DNA of 18,358 bases from Syntrophomonadaceae bacterium (lineage in GTDB: Bacteria > Bacillota > Syntrophomonadia > Syntrophomonadales > Syntrophothermaceae), in the NCBI GenBank assembly GCA_029907055.1, contig JARYMO010000006.1:1-18358 (forward strand), in the 5' to 3' direction. Below are positions 1 through 7,131 of this stretch, in pieces. The position numbers were made by a program, and so were the translations under genes. The notes beneath the pieces were generated by a model. The model ran no database searches. It saw only the letters and a program-made list of their open reading frames with translations, and had not been told where the DNA came from. Positions within the stretch are counted from its first letter, which is position 1; every line of letters starts with the position of its first letter.

Positions 1-2
1 TC

Positions 3-1766
3 GGTCGCCCCTACAACGCCTTCGTGGCCCGGGGCAACATGGGGGTGCCACGGAAGTTCAGCTCCCGCGGCTACACGGTGATCCCGCACGACTGCCTGCC
101 GTGGGGGGAAGAACCCATCGAGCCCGACATGTACTGGGCCATGGGTCAGCAGATCCTGCGCGCTGCCCGCCTGTGCCGCAAGCACCCGCGCCTGTTCCCC
201 GTCTACATCACCAACTTCAGCTGTGGGCCGGACTCCTTCCTGAACGGATATTTCAAGTCCATCATGGGCAGCAAGCCAGCGCTGGTACTGGAACTGGACA
301 GCCACACCGCCGATGCGGGGCTGGACACGCGCGTGGAGGCATTCCTCGACGTGGTGCACAACTACCTGGAGACAGGCGCCCGGCAGGAGAGCGGCGGGCA
401 GGGACGGCTACGGGTCTCCCGCACGGCGCTGCAGGGGGGCAAGATGTGGGTGCAGACGGCGGAGGGCCGGCAGGTGGCCATGGACGACCCGGAGGTCCAC
501 CTGCTGATCCCCTCCATGGGGTACCCGGGCGCTGAACTGCTGGCGGCTGCCTTCCGCTACGTGGGGGTACGGGCCTCTGCCCTGCCTCCGGCCGGGGAAC
601 GGGAACTGCGCCTGGGTCAAGGCTATGCCTCCTGCAAGGAGTGCCTGCCCCTGATGCTGACCCTGGGCAGCCTGATGCGGTACCTGGAAGACCACCCGGC
701 AGGGCAGGAACAGCTGGTGTACTTCATGCCGGTGGCCTCCGGGCCGTGCCGCTTTGGCCAGTACTCGGTGCTGATGCGCGACTACATTGCCGCTCGCGGA
801 CTGCAGAATGTCTCGCTGCTGTCGCTGAGCGCCGAGAATGGCTACGCAGGGTTCGGCAACCGGCTGGCCCTGCGCGCCTGGCAGGCGGTGGTGCTGGCGG
901 ACGTGCTGGAGGAGATACGCAGCGAGATGCTGGCCGCCGCCAGTGATGCGGCGCAGGCCATGGCGGTTTTCGATTCCGTGTGCCAACGGCTGGCCGGGGC
1001 ACTGGCGACGCAATCGTGGAGACACCTGCGTGCCACGCTGGCAGCGGTGGCGCGCACGCTGAAGACGGTGCCCCGCAGCGTCCCGCCCCACCAGGTGCCG
1101 CGGGTGGCGCTGGTGGGGGAGATATTTGCCCGGCGCGATGGGTTTTCCCGCCGTCACCTGGTCGAGTGGCTGGCGCAGAGGGGCATCGCGGCCCGCACCG
1201 CCCCGGTCAGCGAGTGGCTGTACTACTGCGATTACCTGGTGAAGAAGGGGCTGGCGGCAGACGTGGGGTGGGGCGACCGCCTGCAGACCGCGCTGCAGGG
1301 GCCGGTGAAGACAGCCTACGAGCGCCAGATCAAGCGCCTGCTGGCCGCGTCCGGCTGGTGCCAGTCGCAGCCCCTGCAACTGGCGCGCGTGGTGGGACCG
1401 GGCGCCAGAGTGGTGTCGCCGCGGCTCACCGGAGAGACCATCCTCACCGTGGGGGCAGCCCTGGCGGAAATCATCGAGGAGGTGGCGGGGGTCATCTCCC
1501 TGGGCCCCTTTGGCTGCATGCCCAGTCGCATGGCACAGGCCATCGTCGCCCAGCGCCTGGGCGAGGTGAAACCAACGGTGGCCCGGGAACCGGAACTGGT
1601 GAGAGAGGTGCTGGAGAGGCACCCCTCGCTGCCGTTTCTCGCCATCGAGACGGACGGGAACGCCTTCCCCCAGGTGGTGGAAGCGCGGCTGGAGGCCTTC
1701 GTGCTCCAGGTGGAGAGGCTGCACCAGACCATCCTGGCCCTGCGCGGCGGTGGTCACGCCGGCTGA
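3..1766 (+). CDS. Acyl-CoA dehydratase activase-related protein (DUF2229 / HgdB-like), 5' end outside window
   Basis: The frame is open from the first bases and begins with Gly-Arg-Pro-Tyr-Asn, a motif normally inside the DUF2229 part of very large (about 1,400-residue) proteins joining BadF/BcrA-type ATPase domains to a 2-hydroxyacyl-CoA dehydratase-like region. The GTG at 24 is therefore an internal codon, not the start. About 587 residues are visible. Conserved-looking cysteine motifs are NFSCGPDSF (codon at 222), the ASCKECLP pair, ASGPCRFGQY and GPFGCMPSRM, consistent with iron-sulfur binding as in HgdB-type subunits. Relatives that are true activases drive ATP-dependent electron transfer to radical dehydratases; the role of these large fused proteins is not settled, so I assign no substrate. 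It ends at TGA 1764-1766, followed by a 250-base gap. Family assignment is strong, precise function unknown. Confidence 0.85.
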   Translation, partial: GRPYNAFVARGNMGVPRKFSSRGYTVIPHDCLPWGEEPIEPDMYWAMGQQILRAARLCRKHPRLFPVYITNFSCGPDSFLNGYFKSIMGSKPALVLELDSHTADAGLDTRVEAFLDVVHNYLETGARQESGGQGRLRVSRTALQGGKMWVQTAEGRQVAMDDPEVHLLIPSMGYPGAELLAAAFRYVGVRASALPPAGERELRLGQGYASCKECLPLMLTLGSLMRYLEDHPAGQEQLVYFMPVASGPCRFGQYSVLMRDYIAARGLQNVSLLSLSAENGYAGFGNRLALRAWQAVVLADVLEEIRSEMLAAASDAAQAMAVFDSVCQRLAGALATQSWRHLRATLAAVARTLKTVPRSVPPHQVPRVALVGEIFARRDGFSRRHLVEWLAQRGIAARTAPVSEWLYYCDYLVKKGLAADVGWGDRLQTALQGPVKTAYERQIKRLLAASGWCQSQPLQLARVVGPGARVVSPRLTGETILTVGAALAEIIEEVAGVISLGPFGCMPSRMAQAIVAQRLGEVKPTVAREPELVREVLERHPSLPFLAIETDGNAFPQVVEARLEAFVLQVERLHQTILALRGGGHAG

Positions 1767-1814
1767 CCGGACGCGAGGAAGACGTCTCCTGGCACCCAAC
1801 GGAACGCGCAGACC

Positions 1815-1845
1815 GGCAGGCCCGGGACCGCTCCCCGGGCCTGTC
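1815..1845 (+). terminator. GC-rich hairpin after the activase gene, possible terminator
   Basis: CAGGCCCGGG at 1817-1826 is perfectly repeated in reverse complement at 1834-1843 with a 7-base loop, and the stem can be extended by a G-U and a G-C pair. There is no T-run after it, so it is at best a weak intrinsic terminator. The rest of the 250-base gap (1767-2025) holds no convincing gene. A weak promoter-like pair lies at its end (TTGGCC at 1971, TAGACT at 1996, 19-base spacer). Confidence 0.4.
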
Positions 1846-2025
1846 CGCGTGCAGGGGCCAGGATGATGCGCCCGGCCGGACCGCAACCGCCCGCCGGGCC
1901 ACCCCGTTCCCTGCCGGTCTGCTGTGCCGTTGACCGGTCCCAGCCGGGAGCAGCGCGGGGCCGCCCGGCATTGGCCGCCCGGGGATGCCACCCCCTAGAC
2001 TGAGAGAGGAAAGGGGGTGAGCGCA

Positions 2026-2250
2026 GTGGCGGTACGGAGCAGCAGGGCGGCCAGCGAACTCGTGTTCAACGTGGAAGACGGGGTGAACAGCCAGGGCATG
2101 CCCGTCATCCGGGCCCGGCGATACGCCAATGTGAAGCCGTCAGCCTCGGACGAGGCTGTCTACGCGGTGGCGATGAGCCTGGCAGGCCTGCAGGCCAGGA
2201 CCCTGGCAGGGGTCCAGCGCCGCGACGTGGCAGACATCGAGCCGGAGTAG
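2026..2250 (+). CDS. DUF1659 family small protein
   Basis: A 74-residue protein of unknown function that matches the DUF1659 pattern: an N-terminal MAV start, a strand ending in LVFNVEDG, then the family-like segment RARRYANVKPSASDE followed by an Ala/Leu-rich helix with LAGLQ. The GTG at 2026 is preferred over the in-frame GTG at 2017 because AAGGGGGTGA at 2011-2020 is a nearly perfect anti-Shine-Dalgarno match 5 bases before it, and family members usually begin MAV. It is first in a cluster with DUF2922 and YvrJ genes, an association I recall from many Bacillota genomes. It has no membrane segment or signal peptide. Family is fairly certain; function is unknown. Confidence 0.85.
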   Translation: MAVRSSRAASELVFNVEDGVNSQGMPVIRARRYANVKPSASDEAVYAVAMSLAGLQARTLAGVQRRDVADIEPE

Positions 2251-2284
2251 GGCCGGGGGAAGACGGCCGGGGGAGGTGACAGAC

Positions 2285-2505
2285 GTGGCCCAGGCCAGGG
2301 TGTTGGAGATGGTGTTCGAGAACGCCGCCGGCCGGGAGGTCGTGCTGCGGGTTACCAACGCCCGCACTGACCTCACGGCGGCGGAGGTGGACGCCGCCAT
2401 GGACCAGGTGGTGAGCAGCGATATCTTCACCAGTTCAGGGGGAGCCTGGTGGCGGCGGTGGGAGCCCGCCTGGTGGTGACCGACACCACCGAGTTGCTGC
2501 CCTAG
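2285..2505 (+). pseudogene. DUF2922 family small protein, interrupted by a one-base frameshift
   Basis: From GTG 2285 the protein begins MAQARVLEMVFENAAGREV, the usual DUF2922 opening, and follows the family through DLTAAEVDAAMDQVVSSDIFTSSGG. Immediately after, at a run of five G (2438-2442), the frame breaks into WRRWEPAWW and stops at 2477-2479. Reading the neighbouring frame from 2443 restores the expected C-terminus (SLVAAVGARLVVTDTTELLP) and stops at 2503-2505. One missing G (six instead of five) would give a normal protein of about 73 residues. The start at 2285 follows GGGAGGTGA at 2271-2279; the GTG at 2276 lies inside that ribosome site. This may be a true frameshift or an error in a homopolymer. 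Function of the family is unknown. Confidence 0.8.
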
Positions 2506-2510
2506 ACGCG

Positions 2511-2532
2511 GGGGCCCGGGAAACCGGGCCCC
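2511..2532 (+). terminator. GC hairpin with GAAA tetraloop between DUF2922 and YvrJ genes
   Basis: Nine bases GGGGCCCGG (2511-2519) pair perfectly with CCGGGCCCC (2524-2532), closing a GAAA loop of the stable GNRA type. No T-run follows, so it could be an mRNA-stability or attenuating hairpin inside the small cluster rather than a classical terminator. Confidence 0.5.
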
Positions 2533-2565
2533 TGGCAGTCCTCTCGACAAGGAGGCGAGGAAGGA

Positions 2566-2712
2566 ATGGAAGAGCTCCTGACCCAGGTCGGCAACTACGG
2601 CTTTCCGGTGGTGGTCAGCCTGTACCTGCTGGTGCGCATCGAACAGAAACTGGAGAACCTCACCCGGGCGGTGGTGGGCGTGCGCGAGGCGCTGCTGGAA
2701 ACCCGGGCCTGA
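2566..2712 (+). CDS. yvrJ: YvrJ family small membrane protein
   Basis: A 48-residue protein: MEELLTQVGNYGFPVVVSLY, then LLVRIEQKLENL and a short charged amphipathic tail. This is the YvrJ pattern of an N-terminal Gly-Phe-Pro-containing hydrophobic helix (about residues 10-24) followed by Arg-Ile-Glu-x-Lys-Leu. It is probably a single-pass membrane protein of unknown function. AAGGAGG at 2549-2555, with a second purine-rich stretch up to the ATG, marks the start. It is the third member of the DUF1659/DUF2922/YvrJ cluster and ends one base before the convergent ahcY stop, so the two transcripts meet tail to tail. Confidence 0.85.
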   Translation: MEELLTQVGNYGFPVVVSLYLLVRIEQKLENLTRAVVGVREALLETRA

Positions 2713-2713
2713 T

Positions 2714-3988
2714 TCAGGCCTGCCAGCTGGAGAGGTAGGCTGCCTGTTCCGGGCTGAGCTGGTCGATGGAAAGCCCCAGGGCTTCCAGGCGCAACTCCGC
2801 CACCCGTCGGTCGATTTCCGCCGGCACCGGGTACACGCCGGGGGCCATGGAGGCGTGCTCGCGCACCAGGTGGAGCAGGGCCAGCGCCTGCAGCGAGAAG
2901 CTGAGGTCCATGACTTCCACCGGGTGACCGTCACCGGCGGCCAGGTTGACCAGGCGCCCTTCCGCCAGCAGGTGCAGTCGCTTGCCTCCGGGCAGAGTGA
3001 ACTCCTCCACGTTGGGCCTGACCAGCCGCCGCGACAAGGCCAGTTGCTCGAGGTCGGGCTTGCGGATCTCCACGTCGAAATGACCGGCATTGGCCAGCAG
3101 TGCGCCATCGCGCATCAGGACCATGTGCTCGCCGCGGATGACGTCGATGTTCCCGGTGACGGTAATGAACAGGTCCCCCAGCGGGGCGGCCTGTTCCATG
3201 CGCATCACCTGGAAGCCATCCAGCCAGGCCTCGTTGGCCTTGATGGGGTCGATCTCGGTCACCACCACCCGGGCGCCCAACCCCTTGGCGCGCATGGCCA
3301 CCCCCTTACCACACCAGCCGTAGCCGGCGACGACGACCGTCTTGCCGGCCACCACCAGGTTGGTGGTGCGCATGATGCCGTCCCACACCGACTGGCCGGT
3401 GCCATACCGGTTGTCGAACAGGTATTTCATCAGTGCGTCGTTGACGTCCATCATGGGGAAGAGGAGCAGGCCGTCTTTCTCCATGGCCTTGAGCCGGAGC
3501 ACGCCGGTGGTGGTCTCCTCGCAGCCGCCCAGGATGCGGCGGGCCTGCGCCGGTCGGTCGCGGTGGAGCATGCCCACCAGGTCGCCGCCGTCATCGATGA
3601 TGGCGTCGGGATGGCAGTCGAGCGCCGCGGCCAGGTGGGACTCGTATTCTTCGGGGGAGGCACCGTGCCAGGCGAACACCGTCACCCCTTGCTCTGCCAG
3701 GGCTGCAACCACGTCGTCCTGGGTGGAGAGGGGGTTGCTGGCACAGGCCACCACCTCCGCCCCCGCCGCCTGCAGGGTCAGGGCGAGGTAGGCGGTCTTG
3801 GCCTCCAGGTGCAGGCAGACGGCGAGACGCAGGCCGCGCAGGGGGCGCTCCTGTTCCAACTCGGCGCGCACGCGGTTGAGCACCGGCATGTGCTGGGCAG
3901 CCCAGTCAATCTTGCGCTGGCCGGCAGGAGCCAGGCCGGCATCGCGGAGCCGTGAAGGCGGCAGGGAGCGTGGTGACGCGGTGTGCAT
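2714..3988 (-). CDS. ahcY: Adenosylhomocysteinase (S-adenosylhomocysteine hydrolase)
   Basis: A 424-residue cytoplasmic NAD-dependent enzyme that splits S-adenosylhomocysteine to adenosine and homocysteine, closing the methylation cycle. Visible landmarks: HLEAKT at 60-65, DDGGDL at 132-137, EETTTG at 157-162, NDALMKYLFDN at 183-193 (catalytic Lys188 and Asp192 by comparison with the human enzyme), NAD-binding GYGWCGKG at 222-229 and NAGHFD in the later Rossmann part. The HLEAKT version and the C-terminus ending near SSWQA, without the Lys/Tyr tail of eukaryotic enzymes, resemble the short forms of Thermotoga and archaea. The ATG at 3988 has GAGGAGGG upstream on the minus strand. A TAGAAT -10-like box is at 4029-4024 (minus) with no clear -35. 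No SAH riboswitch-like leader was recognised. Confidence 0.95.
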   Translation of the reverse strand: MHTASPRSLPPSRLRDAGLAPAGQRKIDWAAQHMPVLNRVRAELEQERPLRGLRLAVCLHLEAKTAYLALTLQAAGAEVVACASNPLSTQDDVVAALAEQGVTVFAWHGASPEEYESHLAAALDCHPDAIIDDGGDLVGMLHRDRPAQARRILGGCEETTTGVLRLKAMEKDGLLLFPMMDVNDALMKYLFDNRYGTGQSVWDGIMRTTNLVVAGKTVVVAGYGWCGKGVAMRAKGLGARVVVTEIDPIKANEAWLDGFQVMRMEQAAPLGDLFITVTGNIDVIRGEHMVLMRDGALLANAGHFDVEIRKPDLEQLALSRRLVRPNVEEFTLPGGKRLHLLAEGRLVNLAAGDGHPVEVMDLSFSLQALALLHLVREHASMAPGVYPVPAEIDRRVAELRLEALGLSIDQLSPEQAAYLSSWQA

Positions 3989-4088
3989 GCTAAGCCCTCC
4001 TCGTTGCTGGTGATTCGACTACCATTCTACACCAAGCCGCCGGCGGCCGCCACGGCTGGCGCGCTGTGCCTGGCCCACGGCGGCGGGG

Positions 4089-4118
4089 TTGTTCGGTCCC
4101 GTGGGGGTGGGGTATACT
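4089..4118 (+). promoter_or_regulatory. Likely promoter of the thioesterase / DUF3343 / dinG operon
   Basis: A good -10 box TATACT at 4113-4118 lies 18 bases after a weak -35 TTGTTC at 4089-4094, about 45 bases before the ATG at 4163. It fits a sigma-A-type promoter read away from the divergent ahcY gene. Confidence 0.55.
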
Positions 4119-4162
4119 GCTCTCAGCATTACGGCGGCCCGGCCGGACAGGGGAGTGAAGCC

Positions 4163-4609
4163 ATGGAGGTCCTCAACCAGGGAGTCGAAGAGGGGTTGTT
4201 CCGTCACATCCTGGAGTCCATCCGCGGAGCGGGATTCTACACCATGCTGGGAATCGAGCTTTGCTCGCTGGGCCCGGGCCAGGCAGAGCTGGCGGTGGTG
4301 CCCGACCAGCGCCATGCCAACCCGCTGGGAGGCGTACACGGAGGACTGATTGCGTCGCTGGCCGACGCGGCCATGGGCAACGCGGTGCGCTCGCTGGGCA
4401 TCCGCGGGGTCACGGTGGAATGCGGTGTGAGTTACATGGGAGCGGCCACCATGCGGGACCCGTTGAGGGGAAGGGGACGAGTGGTCAAAGCCGGACACCA
4501 CCTGGTCTTCGCCGAAGCGGACGTCCTGTCTGGAGAACGCCTGGTCTCGCAGGCCAAAGGGGTGTTCTTCCGCACGGGGGATATCCTGGTGGGGGAATCG
4601 GGGCAGTGA
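4163..4609 (+). CDS. PaaI-type hotdog-fold thioesterase
   Basis: A 148-residue protein with the hotdog thioesterase signature: N53-P-L-G-G-V-H59-G-G followed by Asp68 in LADAAMGNAV, then the strand VTVECGVSYMG and a C-terminal VSQAKGVFFRTGD strand. Members hydrolyse acyl- or aryl-CoA thioesters in the cytoplasm; the substrate cannot be told here. The ATG at 4163 is chosen over upstream in-frame codons because GGGAGTGA (4151-4158) sits 4 bases before it, the promoter lies just upstream, and the length then equals the family norm. The stop overlaps the next start in GTGA (4606-4609), so it is translationally coupled to the DUF3343 gene. Confidence 0.88.
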   Translation: MEVLNQGVEEGLFRHILESIRGAGFYTMLGIELCSLGPGQAELAVVPDQRHANPLGGVHGGLIASLADAAMGNAVRSLGIRGVTVECGVSYMGAATMRDPLRGRGRVVKAGHHLVFAEADVLSGERLVSQAKGVFFRTGDILVGESGQ

Positions 4610-4971
4610 CGGGCAGTGGCCAACCCACCAGGCAGTTGCTTGACCTGCAGGAGTTCGGGGTGCTCACCTTTCCTGCCACCGCCCACGCCCTGAAGGCAGA
4701 GCGGACGCTGAAGGGCGGCGAGAGGGCATTCGTCACCATCCCCACCCCGCGGGAGATCAGTCGCAGCTGTGGGATTGCCCTCAAGGTGTGGCCACAAGAA
4801 GCGGAGGCGGTGCGCCAGTACCTGCAGGAGCGGGGGGTCGAGGTGGAGGCAGTCTACCTGGTGGCACGCGACGGCAGGGAAGTGAAGGTGCTGCGGCTGG
4901 ACGATGGGGCAGGCGCTCATTCAGGCGGCGGCGGAGCGCGTGGTGGCGGGGAGAAGTCCGGAGAGGATTGA
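4606..4971 (+). CDS. DUF3343 family protein (putative Se/S carrier-like)
   Basis: A 121-residue protein whose residues 17-90 fit DUF3343: FGVLTFPATAHALKAER, then IPTPREISRSCGIAL with the conserved Cys55-Gly56, and a C-terminal VEVEAVYLV. The family is small, cytoplasmic and annotated as a putative selenium/sulfur carrier-like domain; this is family knowledge and not proven. The GTG at 4606 overlaps the thioesterase stop by 4 bases. After about residue 100 there is an unusual Gly/Ala/Ser-rich tail ending in GEKSGED; typical members stop near 80-90 residues. It ends directly before the dinG start at 4973, so three genes form one tight operon. Confidence 0.8.
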   Translation: MTGSGQPTRQLLDLQEFGVLTFPATAHALKAERTLKGGERAFVTIPTPREISRSCGIALKVWPQEAEAVRQYLQERGVEVEAVYLVARDGREVKVLRLDDGAGAHSGGGGARGGGEKSGED

Positions 4972-4972
4972 G

Positions 4973-7087
4973 ATGGGCAGGCCGTCGGGAGCGGAGGTCG
5001 AGTTCGATACCGCGTGCATGCGTGCGCTGTTGGCCCCTGGCGGCGCCCTGTCCCGGGTTATCCCCGGGTACCGCCACCGCCAGGGACAGGAGGACCTCAT
5101 GCTTCGCGTCGCGGAAGCTCTGGCCGGGGATGAGTTCCTGGTGGCCGAGGCGGGGACCGGCCTGGGCAAGTCGCTGGCCTACCTGTTACCGGCGGTGTTC
5201 TGGGCCCGCGCGACCGGGTGCCGGGTGGTGGTCTCCACCCGCACCAGGGCGCTGCAGGAACAGCTCACCCGCCAGGACCTCCCCTCCCTGCGGCAGGCAC
5301 TCCCCTTCGCCTTCCAGTTCGAACAGGCAAAGGGCCGTGACAACTACCTGTGCCGGGAGCGCCTGCGTGCGTTGCTCAGCCGGGCTTCCGAAGCGGACCC
5401 GGAAGTGCAGGCGTTCCTCACCAGGGTGGCGGCGTGGGCTGCCTCTTCGCCCACGGGAGACCGCCAGGAACTGGGGCTGGAGGGGAGGGAGGCCAGCCTG
5501 TGGGCGACGGTGGCCTGTGACCGCCGCACCTGCCTGCGGGAGCGGTGCCCTTCCCTGCAGTCGTGTTTTCGGCAGCGACTGGCACGGCGCCTCGAACAGG
5601 CAGACATCATCGTGGTCAACCATGCCCTGCTGCTGACCACCGCCCGCCTGGAGAGCGGCGTGCTACCCGCCTTCCGCCACCTGGTCATCGACGAGGCGCA
5701 TGCCCTGGAGCGGGAGGCCTTCGACAAGTTCGCCCTCGGCCTGGAGGAGGCCGAGGTGAGGGAGTTCCTGAACCGGCTGCTGGCGGTGCAGAGGCGCCGG
5801 GCCACCGGGCTGCTGGCGACCTGGCAGTCCCGCTATCCTTACCTCAGAGCGCAGCTGGACGTGGCCCGCGATGCCAGGGAGCGCTGCGCGGAGGCGCTGC
5901 AGGAGCTCTTCGCCGTGCTCTCCGCGGTGGCGCGGAGCGGGGAAGGGTCGGCCAGCGTGCGCCTGGCCAGGGGGGCGGAAGACCTCCCCCGGGTGGCCAC
6001 CGCCCTGTCCAGGTGCCAGGAACCGTTTGAACGCCTGGCCGTCGCCCTGCAGGACGTGGCCCGGGAAAGAGACGGCGACCAGGAGGCCGGCGAACTGCAG
6101 GCCGCGGCGGAGACGGCGCGGGAAATCGCCGCTACGGTGCGCGAACTGTGGGAACGGGTGGACGGAGGTGGCGGTGACGAGGTGGTGTGGGTCACCCGCG
6201 CGGACGGGCAGGCCAGGTCACTGCGGGCCTCCCCCCTGCAGACCGGCATGGCGCTCGAAGAGGCGCTGTACCGGCATCTGGACTGCCTGGTAATGGTGTC
6301 GGCCACCCTCAGCGTGAACGGCGACTTCAGCCATTTCCTGCAGCGGCACGGGCTGGCAGGCTATGAGCAGGATCGCCGCCTCTCCTGCATCCGCCGCCCG
6401 TCACCCTTCGATTACCACCTGCGCCGACGGGTGTTCGTCGTCAGTGACGTGGTATCCCCCAACCATGCCGGCTTCGCGGCGCAGGTGGCTGACCTGCTGG
6501 TGGACCTGGGGCAGGCACTGGCCGGCAATACGCTGGTGCTGTTCACGGCGCGGGGCATGCTGCAGCAGGTGGGGGACGCGGTCCGTCCACGGCTGGAACG
6601 CGGTGGTGTGCGGGTGCTGGTGCAGCACGAAGACGGGGATGCGGCCAGCCTGGCGGAGGAGCTGAGGTGGGGGCGTCGCACCATGCTGATGGGGCTGGAC
6701 ACTCTGTGGGAGGGGGTAGACCTGCCAGGAGAGGCGCTCACCTGCCTGGTCATGGTCAGGCTGCCCTTCCGCTCGCCGGCCGATCCGCTGGTGGCAGCCT
6801 GGGACGAGCACCTGCGGCAGGAGGGAGAAAATCCCTTCACGCGCCTGCTGTTGCCGGACGCGGTGCTGCGGTTCACCCAGGGGATGGGGAGGCTCATCCG
6901 GGCCGAGGACGACTGGGGCGCGGCCGTGGTGCTGGACGCCCGCATGTCGGGCGGGCGGGGAGGACAGGCCTACGGACGCTGTTTCCGCGACTGCCTGCCT
7001 GCGGGGCAGCTGGAAGAGGTGCGGCGGGAGGAGCTGGTCTCCCGGGTGCGCGCGTGGATGGAACGCTTCGCCGCCGCGCAGGCCTGA
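4973..7087 (+). CDS. dinG: DinG/XPD-like ATP-dependent DNA helicase with iron-sulfur cysteines
   Basis: A 704-residue superfamily 2 helicase. Motifs in order: Q-motif-like YRHRQGQ (33-39), Walker A AGTGLGKS (60-67), an iron-sulfur region with Cys127, Cys187, Cys192 and Cys198 (spacing x4 and x5 in the last three, as in E. coli DinG) plus an extra Cys182, DIIVVNHALL, DEAH at 240-243, LVMVSATL, and motif VI QGMGRLIR at 636-643. Such enzymes unwind DNA 5' to 3' and act on D-loops, R-loops or damaged DNA. It lacks the N-terminal exonuclease domain of Bacillus DinG. The ATG at 4973 follows GGAGAGGA with good spacing and the upstream stop at 4969-4971; the in-frame ATG at 4904 would overlap the DUF3343 gene by 68 bases. 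Confidence 0.92.
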   Translation: MGRPSGAEVEFDTACMRALLAPGGALSRVIPGYRHRQGQEDLMLRVAEALAGDEFLVAEAGTGLGKSLAYLLPAVFWARATGCRVVVSTRTRALQEQLTRQDLPSLRQALPFAFQFEQAKGRDNYLCRERLRALLSRASEADPEVQAFLTRVAAWAASSPTGDRQELGLEGREASLWATVACDRRTCLRERCPSLQSCFRQRLARRLEQADIIVVNHALLLTTARLESGVLPAFRHLVIDEAHALEREAFDKFALGLEEAEVREFLNRLLAVQRRRATGLLATWQSRYPYLRAQLDVARDARERCAEALQELFAVLSAVARSGEGSASVRLARGAEDLPRVATALSRCQEPFERLAVALQDVARERDGDQEAGELQAAAETAREIAATVRELWERVDGGGGDEVVWVTRADGQARSLRASPLQTGMALEEALYRHLDCLVMVSATLSVNGDFSHFLQRHGLAGYEQDRRLSCIRRPSPFDYHLRRRVFVVSDVVSPNHAGFAAQVADLLVDLGQALAGNTLVLFTARGMLQQVGDAVRPRLERGGVRVLVQHEDGDAASLAEELRWGRRTMLMGLDTLWEGVDLPGEALTCLVMVRLPFRSPADPLVAAWDEHLRQEGENPFTRLLLPDAVLRFTQGMGRLIRAEDDWGAAVVLDARMSGGRGGQAYGRCFRDCLPAGQLEEVRREELVSRVRAWMERFAAAQA

Positions 7088-7090
7088 CCC

Positions 7091-7122
7091 GCGGTCATCC
7101 CCCGGCGGGGCGGGGCGACCGC
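7091..7122. terminator. GC-rich inverted repeat between convergent dinG and channel gene
   Basis: GCGGTC (7091-7096) pairs with GACCGC (7117-7122), with an inner C-run facing G-runs. It sits in the 44 bases between the stops of two convergent genes, where a bidirectional terminator would be expected, but it has no T-run. Confidence 0.35.
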
Positions 7123-7131
7123 CCGGCGCCG

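Noticed and set aside
408..1991. Long open frame of 527 codons on the minus strand
   Set aside because: It lies antisense to the activase-related gene, has Arg/Gly/Pro/His-rich shadow composition typical of GC-rich DNA, no ribosome site and no recognisable domain.
2855..3955. 366-codon plus-strand frame opposite ahcY
   Set aside because: A His/Gln/Gly-rich shadow of a well-supported gene; no family resemblance.
4904..4972. Earlier in-frame ATG as the dinG start
   Set aside because: It would overlap the DUF3343 gene by 68 bases and lacks the good ribosome site seen before 4973.
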